Below are positions 62,965 through 64,000 of a stretch of 64,000 bases of DNA, piece after piece. The DNA comes from Zerene cesonia (taxonomy: Eukaryota; Arthropoda; Insecta; Lepidoptera; Pieridae): assembly GCF_012273895.1 (NCBI RefSeq), contig NC_052117.1, positions 4,906,406 to 4,970,405 of the forward strand. The letters are read 5' to 3'. The notes below the pieces were generated by a model. The model did not search any database. It was not told the origin of the DNA and saw nothing but the letters and a program-made list of their open reading frames with translations. Within the stretch, counting starts at the first letter, position 1; each line of letters opens with the position of its first letter. The translations under genes and the position numbers were made by a program.

Positions 62965-64000
62965 GAAGTATGAAGAGAATTCAATATTTTAATATGTTTA
63001 TTCGATTGGTTGGTTGGTTTATATTACGTAAAGAAAAGTACTATATGTATAATTTTCATTTGTTACGCAGAATAATCGCAATCGCAAGTTTATATCCGAT
63101 TTGACTCAGTTATCAAACATTTATTAAATACAGTTACGAGATTTCTTCTTACTTTATTGGAAAATTCATTACTCAGATAATGGTTCGAACGAAAGCGAGA
63201 GACGCAATAATATCAAGAGTATTGGCTTACCTTAAGTCTGTAATAGTGGGTGCTTACAATAGCCGATGCAATCAGCTAGCAAAGCACTCCACCGTATCTA
63301 TCAGCTACTCAGATTCGAGGATTTACCATCTTTTATAGATAAATCGAGATACTAATCTATAAGATTTCTTTAATATTGTGTTACGATTTAATGTAAATGT
63401 AATAACTAGATTAATATTTTATATTGGTATTTGGTTTCAGCGATGTTATAATACTGAAAGAGGAATGATTACCTAATTATGTTCTGTGATGCATTAAATT
63501 CAATTCATTTCAGATTCAAAAACCTTATTGCGTATTGGGTGTCACGTGTCGTGTGTATACATATAATAACACATAATTAAGCAGATCACTTCTTTAAAAG
63601 AAATATTTTCAAGAAGAAAACTTGCATAGAAATATTGCTATTTTGCAGAACGCAAAATAACGATTAGTATTTGTTATTTTTTTGTCAGTTTGTATGTACG
63701 TCAATCAGGTAAATTTAAAGCCGCGTGCGAAAGCTAGAGACATTAATATTATGAAACAAATATAAATAGATTTTACTAAGATTTTTAAGTACCTTTTTTT
63801 ACGACTCGTTGCTGAATATTGACAAAGGTTTTAAAATTCGTTGGAATATTTTACAAGGTCTCAGTGTCGATCGGTCAGCGACATCTTAAAAAATAATGAA
63901 TTCTCTTGAAAAATAAATAATGGAATAAGAAATATTTCTAAAGATCGCTTGATAGTTGATATTATTGTATAGGGTTGATATGAAACGTAACCGTATTATA
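62965..64000. other. Non-coding right end
   Basis: A fragment at about 63680-63737, ending gccgcgtgcgaaagctagag, is probably another ACTAGC-family remnant on the minus strand. A short (GGTT)n run lies near 63005. The donor-like site at 63231 is listed separately. Confidence 0.4.
63231..63330 (-). other. Donor-like site, possible non-coding exon
   Basis: On the minus strand the sequence reads CAGACTTAAG|GTAAGCC, with GT at 63229-63230. It is preceded by about 100 bases of more mixed composition (GGTGGAGTGCTTTGC, GATTGCATCGGC). It lies upstream of the exon at 51838-51973, which needs a 5' partner. No promoter motif or start could be fixed, so the right-hand boundary is arbitrary. Confidence 0.2.

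Noticed and set aside
1..64000. CRISPR arrays, operons or bacterial promoters
   Set aside because: The base composition, splice sites and repeat families are those of an insect genome. No regularly spaced repeats were seen.

Overview
The window is AT-rich, gene-poor eukaryotic DNA with short exons, GT-AG splice sites, no operons and no long ORFs. It looks like the intron/intergenic landscape of an insect. Its interspersed repeats point to Lepidoptera, probably a butterfly. There are three copies of a tRNA-derived SINE ending in (GAT)n, of the kind called Metulj in Heliconius (name from memory). There are also several copies of the short repeat that begins like ACTAGCTGCGCCCCGCGG, and one poly(A)-tailed retroposon.

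Only two pieces of coding sequence are well supported, both on the minus strand. Each is a start-codon exon with a strong 3' splice site, a signal peptide and a strong 5' splice site. The first is 51838-51973 (coding 51838-51937). The second is 27836-28086 (coding 27836-28040). Both end in the same splice phase, one base into a codon, and that base is G in both. They could therefore be alternative first coding exons of one secreted or membrane protein gene whose body lies to the left of the window. They could also belong to two neighbouring genes. I cannot name the protein. Weaker exon-like signals are a minus-strand donor near 63231, a plus-strand CpG-rich segment ending in a consensus donor at 36555, and a possible 16-nt minus-strand micro-exon at 40877-40892.

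Region by region: 1-173 is a GC-richer edge that may be part of an exon. 174-27835 is mostly non-coding, with small palindromes, GC-richer single-copy islands, a 25-bp perfect hairpin at 10298-10372, a poly(A) retroposon at 11345-11690, an interspersed repeat at 22069 and a full-length SINE at 24672-24966. 27836-28086 is the first exon described. 28087-51837 is intron-like with many decayed repeats, an unclassified GC-richer element at 44440-45190, a 70-bp SINE tail at 49032-49101 and a repeat at 50393. 51838-51973 is the other exon. 51974-64000 is intron or upstream sequence with a SINE at 52838-53085 and a palindromic Penelope-like insertion at 56225-56421 that carries a 15-bp target-site duplication.

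The most unusual structure is the 56.2 kb insertion: two perfect 48-bp inverted arms around a 64-bp centre that contains a GAAAC-GTC motif reminiscent of the hammerhead ribozymes of Penelope-like elements. All identifications were made by eye; no search was run.
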